7,999 nucleotides of DNA from Desulfobacteraceae bacterium. GTDB taxonomy: Bacteria > Desulfobacterota > Desulfobacteria > Desulfobacterales > Desulfosalsimonadaceae. Position numbers and translations under genes: made by a program. This document shows positions 6,424 to 7,999 of this stretch, in pieces. Position 1 is the first letter of the stretch; the number at the start of each line of letters is the position of its first letter. The notes beneath the pieces were generated by a model. That model did not search any database and had not been told where the DNA came from. It saw nothing but the letters and a program-made list of their open reading frames with translations. The stretch spans positions 1-7,999 of the forward strand of contig JAGXHH010000109.1 of assembly GCA_024636355.1 (NCBI GenBank), given 5' to 3'.

Positions 6424-7278
6424 TTACCCTCTTGTCATCCTTCTTACCGCCAGCACCACATTGGCCGTAAAAATCAGCAGTGCCCCCAGCCAGCCGCTGA
6501 CGGTCAGTGAGGGTTCCATGGCCACAACCGGGCCAAGCATGGCGGCCAGCAGGATGCGCGTCGAGGATATGATTCCGCCCTCCACTGCCGTTACGTACCG
6601 GAACCCGAGCGTCAGCAGGTACTGCCCTCCCACCCCGAACGCTGCGCACAGCAGCAGGTAATAGAGTGCAACGCCATCCGGAATATGGATCTCCCGAAAA
6701 AAAATCGCATAGATGATCACCGAACCAAGTCCGAACATATAGAGCAGCACGGTTTCCGAATCATGATACCGGCGGCTTATGTTCAAGTAGAGAATGGAAA
6801 ACGAGGCGGTGATCCCCGAGGCCAGCCCCCAGAGGCTTTCGACCCGCAAGCTGAATTCGCCCGGCGACAGGATCAGCCAGATGCCCGCAAACGCCACGAC
6901 CACCATGACCACGCCGACCGGGTCACGCTGCCCTTTTAGCAGAATCCATGAAAACAGGGCCAGGAACACGGGGTATGTCATGTTCAGGATGTTTCCCTCG
7001 GCAACCGATGTCACGGAAACCGCCTTGAAGAAAAAATAGACCGCCAGGCAGTTGAACACCGTCCGGCCGATCAGGAGGTGGTAATTGCCCGGCCGCGGCT
7101 TCTGGCGCTTGATCAGCATCAGGGTGCTGATCACGATAAATCCGAGCAGGAAACGGGCAAAAACAAAAAAGGAAGTTTCTATGCTGGTTTCGGTTTCGGC
7201 CCACCGGATCACCACGGTGGCCAGATAAAAGAAAAAGGCCGAGGCAAATACGCACAGCCACCCGAGCACCTGGACCAT
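6424..7278 (-). CDS. EamA-family (DMT superfamily) transporter
   Basis: This is an inner-membrane permease of the drug/metabolite transporter superfamily; its members carry amino acids, nucleobases or other metabolites, usually outwards. The 284-residue product has about ten hydrophobic helices and the internal two-fold layout of EamA proteins. The first half has the signature AVYFFFKAVSVTSVAEGNIL...YPVFLALFSWILLKG (about 79-115). The second half repeats the pattern as GGQYLLTLGFRYVTAVEGGI, then MLGPVVAM (about 217-254). I chose the ATG at 7276-7278, which puts MVQVLGWLCVF just ahead of the first helix. A GTG at 7402-7404 would add 42 charged, proline-rich residues that are unusual for the family. 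Neither start has a strong ribosome binding site, so the N-terminus is moderately uncertain. Substrate cannot be inferred. It converges on the 597-aa gene and diverges from the phosphoesterase. Confidence 0.88.
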   Translation of the reverse strand: MVQVLGWLCVFASAFFFYLATVVIRWAETETSIETSFFVFARFLLGFIVISTLMLIKRQKPRPGNYHLLIGRTVFNCLAVYFFFKAVSVTSVAEGNILNMTYPVFLALFSWILLKGQRDPVGVVMVVVAFAGIWLILSPGEFSLRVESLWGLASGITASFSILYLNISRRYHDSETVLLYMFGLGSVIIYAIFFREIHIPDGVALYYLLLCAAFGVGGQYLLTLGFRYVTAVEGGIISSTRILLAAMLGPVVAMEPSLTVSGWLGALLIFTANVVLAVRRMTRG

Positions 7279-7522
7279 CCGGCTCGCTTCTTTTCCGGCC
7301 CCGTCGTATTGCAGGGGTCCCGGCTTGCGCCGTACTGATTGTCGTTTATTTTTTGTTGTAGGATGCAAGGCCGCAGACGCTCCCGGAAACTTTGCTATTT
7401 TCACTTTTTTCTTACGCTGGAAATCCTCTAAAGGGTAAAGTGCGGATCATAGGATTTCAACCTGGCGGAAGCAAGACGATTAATGCAAGAACACCCTACA
7501 ATGGAAGGAGCAACAACTTTTT
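7279..7522. other. Upstream region of the transporter gene, no gene seen
   Basis: This segment should hold the transporter promoter and, less likely, its alternative GTG-started N-terminus (to 7404). I see no convincing promoter, ribosome binding site or RNA gene. TTGTAGGATGCAAG (about 7357-7370) and the reverse complement of 7484-7499 share a TTGTAGG core, which may be a worn repeat copy, but the match is short. Confidence 0.4.
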
Positions 7523-7537
7523 AACCCCGAAGGGGTT
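7523..7537. repeat. Short hairpin flanking the large palindrome
   Basis: AACCCC (7523-7528) and GGGGTT (7532-7537) form a perfect 6-bp stem with a GAA loop, 3 bp outside the 160-bp palindrome. It has no matching partner on the far side, which carries a different hairpin (GCCCT/AGGGC, 7705-7717). Confidence 0.6.
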
Positions 7538-7540
7538 GGA

Positions 7541-7700
7541 CATATCAGCCCGGGGCAGCGCCCCGGGAAAAGAGATGAAAGAATCAGAGAGCCCTGAAAG
7601 GGCGATACATAGAGACAAATGAATTTATAACTGTCACGCCCTTTCAGGGCTCCCTTTTCTTTGGCGATTCTTTCCCGGGGCGTTGCCCCGGGCTGGTATG
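7541..7700. repeat. 160-bp nested palindrome
   Basis: The element is symmetric about 7620.5. Outer arms of 30 bp (7541-7570 and 7671-7700) match at 28 positions and each contains a CCCGGGGC...GCCCCGGG hairpin. Inner arms GAGCCCTGAAAGGGCG (7589-7604) and its exact complement (7637-7652) match over 16 bp. The stretches between outer and inner arms are purine-rich and of equal length but diverged. A third GCCCTTTCAGGGC lies just outside at 7705-7717. It fits a folded multi-hairpin dispersed repeat or a non-autonomous mobile element. It separates two divergent genes, so terminator use is unlikely unless for upstream antisense transcripts. Confidence 0.88.
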
Positions 7701-7799
7701 TGATGCCCTTTCAGGGCAATAATATCTCAGTTACTGAAGTTTTCCGGATAAACAAATTCTCCGAATCGTTAACCGTTTCTCCACAGGAGGCAGGCTACC

Positions 7800-7999
7800 A
7801 TGAAATTTGCGGTTATCAGCGACACCCACGATCACCTCGAAAACCTTCGCACGGCCCTGGACATGATTTTGGACAATAGCTGCGAAGCCATTATCCACTG
7901 CGGCGACATCGTGGCCCCGTTCGCCCTCAAGGAACTCGAACAGGCAAAATTGCCCGTCCATTGCGTTTTCGGCAACAATGACGGCGATCAGTTCCTGCT
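7800..7999 (+). CDS. YfcE/MJ0936-type metallophosphoesterase, 3'-truncated by window edge
   Basis: This is a small calcineurin-like metal-dependent phosphoesterase; family members hydrolyse phosphodiesters using two metal ions, and the physiological substrate is often unknown. The first 66 residues are visible. They start MKFAVISDTHDHLENL, giving the first metal-binding DxH (D8, H10). CGDIV at about 37-41 supplies the bridging Asp, and FGNNDGD near 56-62 supplies the GNxD motif. The start is clear: AGGAGG (7785-7790) lies 9 nt before the ATG at 7800-7802. The histidines that complete the metal site are beyond the window. Family length is usually about 150-180 residues, so most of it is missing. 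Confidence 0.92.
   Translation, partial: MKFAVISDTHDHLENLRTALDMILDNSCEAIIHCGDIVAPFALKELEQAKLPVHCVFGNNDGDQFL

Noticed and set aside
6133..6470. Overlapping small frames with GGHAGPPL-type peptides on both strands
   Set aside because: They are translations of the inverted repeats at 6166-6389, a well-known source of false small proteins.

Overview
The window reads as a stretch of chromosome from a Gram-negative bacterium. An outer-membrane phospholipase A requires an outer membrane, and the class II (cobalamin-dependent) ribonucleotide reductase fits an anaerobic or oxygen-variable lifestyle. GC content looks to be in the mid-50s percent by eye. Strong AGGAGG-type ribosome binding sites and very repeat-rich intergenic DNA give an overall feel of Desulfobacterota (the former Deltaproteobacteria). 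That placement is an impression, not a result: no marker gene here fixes the taxonomy.

Layout. Bases 2-748 (+) hold the 3' part of pldA, with its catalytic triad intact. A short convergent gap (749-987) carries a small hairpin and a composite repeat. Class II nrdJ follows on the minus strand (988-2655), with a 5' flank full of REP-type hairpins (2704-2943). Upstream of it is a small MscS-type mechanosensitive channel, also minus (2963-3823). Across a 433-bp AT-richer divergent region lies a 597-residue membrane protein that I do not recognise (4257-6050, +). It has a signal peptide, four hydrophobic segments and three diverged ~110-residue helical repeats. It converges on an EamA/DMT-type transporter (6424-7278, minus). 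The gap between them (6051-6423) is almost entirely repeats. After a second divergent region (7279-7799), containing a 160-bp nested palindrome, a YfcE/MJ0936-type metallophosphoesterase begins (7800, +) and runs off the window.

The genes do not form one pathway. They look like unrelated housekeeping and envelope functions, each with its own promoter region. The unifying feature is the intergenic DNA. Four different inverted-repeat families carry a GTAG tetranucleotide at the foot of the hairpin, as REP elements mobilised by RAYT (TnpA-REP) transposases do. A separate 56-bp module plus heptamer array occurs twice in opposite orientation, bracketing nrdJ, mscS and the 597-aa gene. I found no CRISPR array, tRNA, rRNA, prophage or complete transposon. 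The least explained protein is the 597-aa triple-repeat membrane protein; the least explained DNA is the set of GTAG-footed repeats and the inverted composite module.
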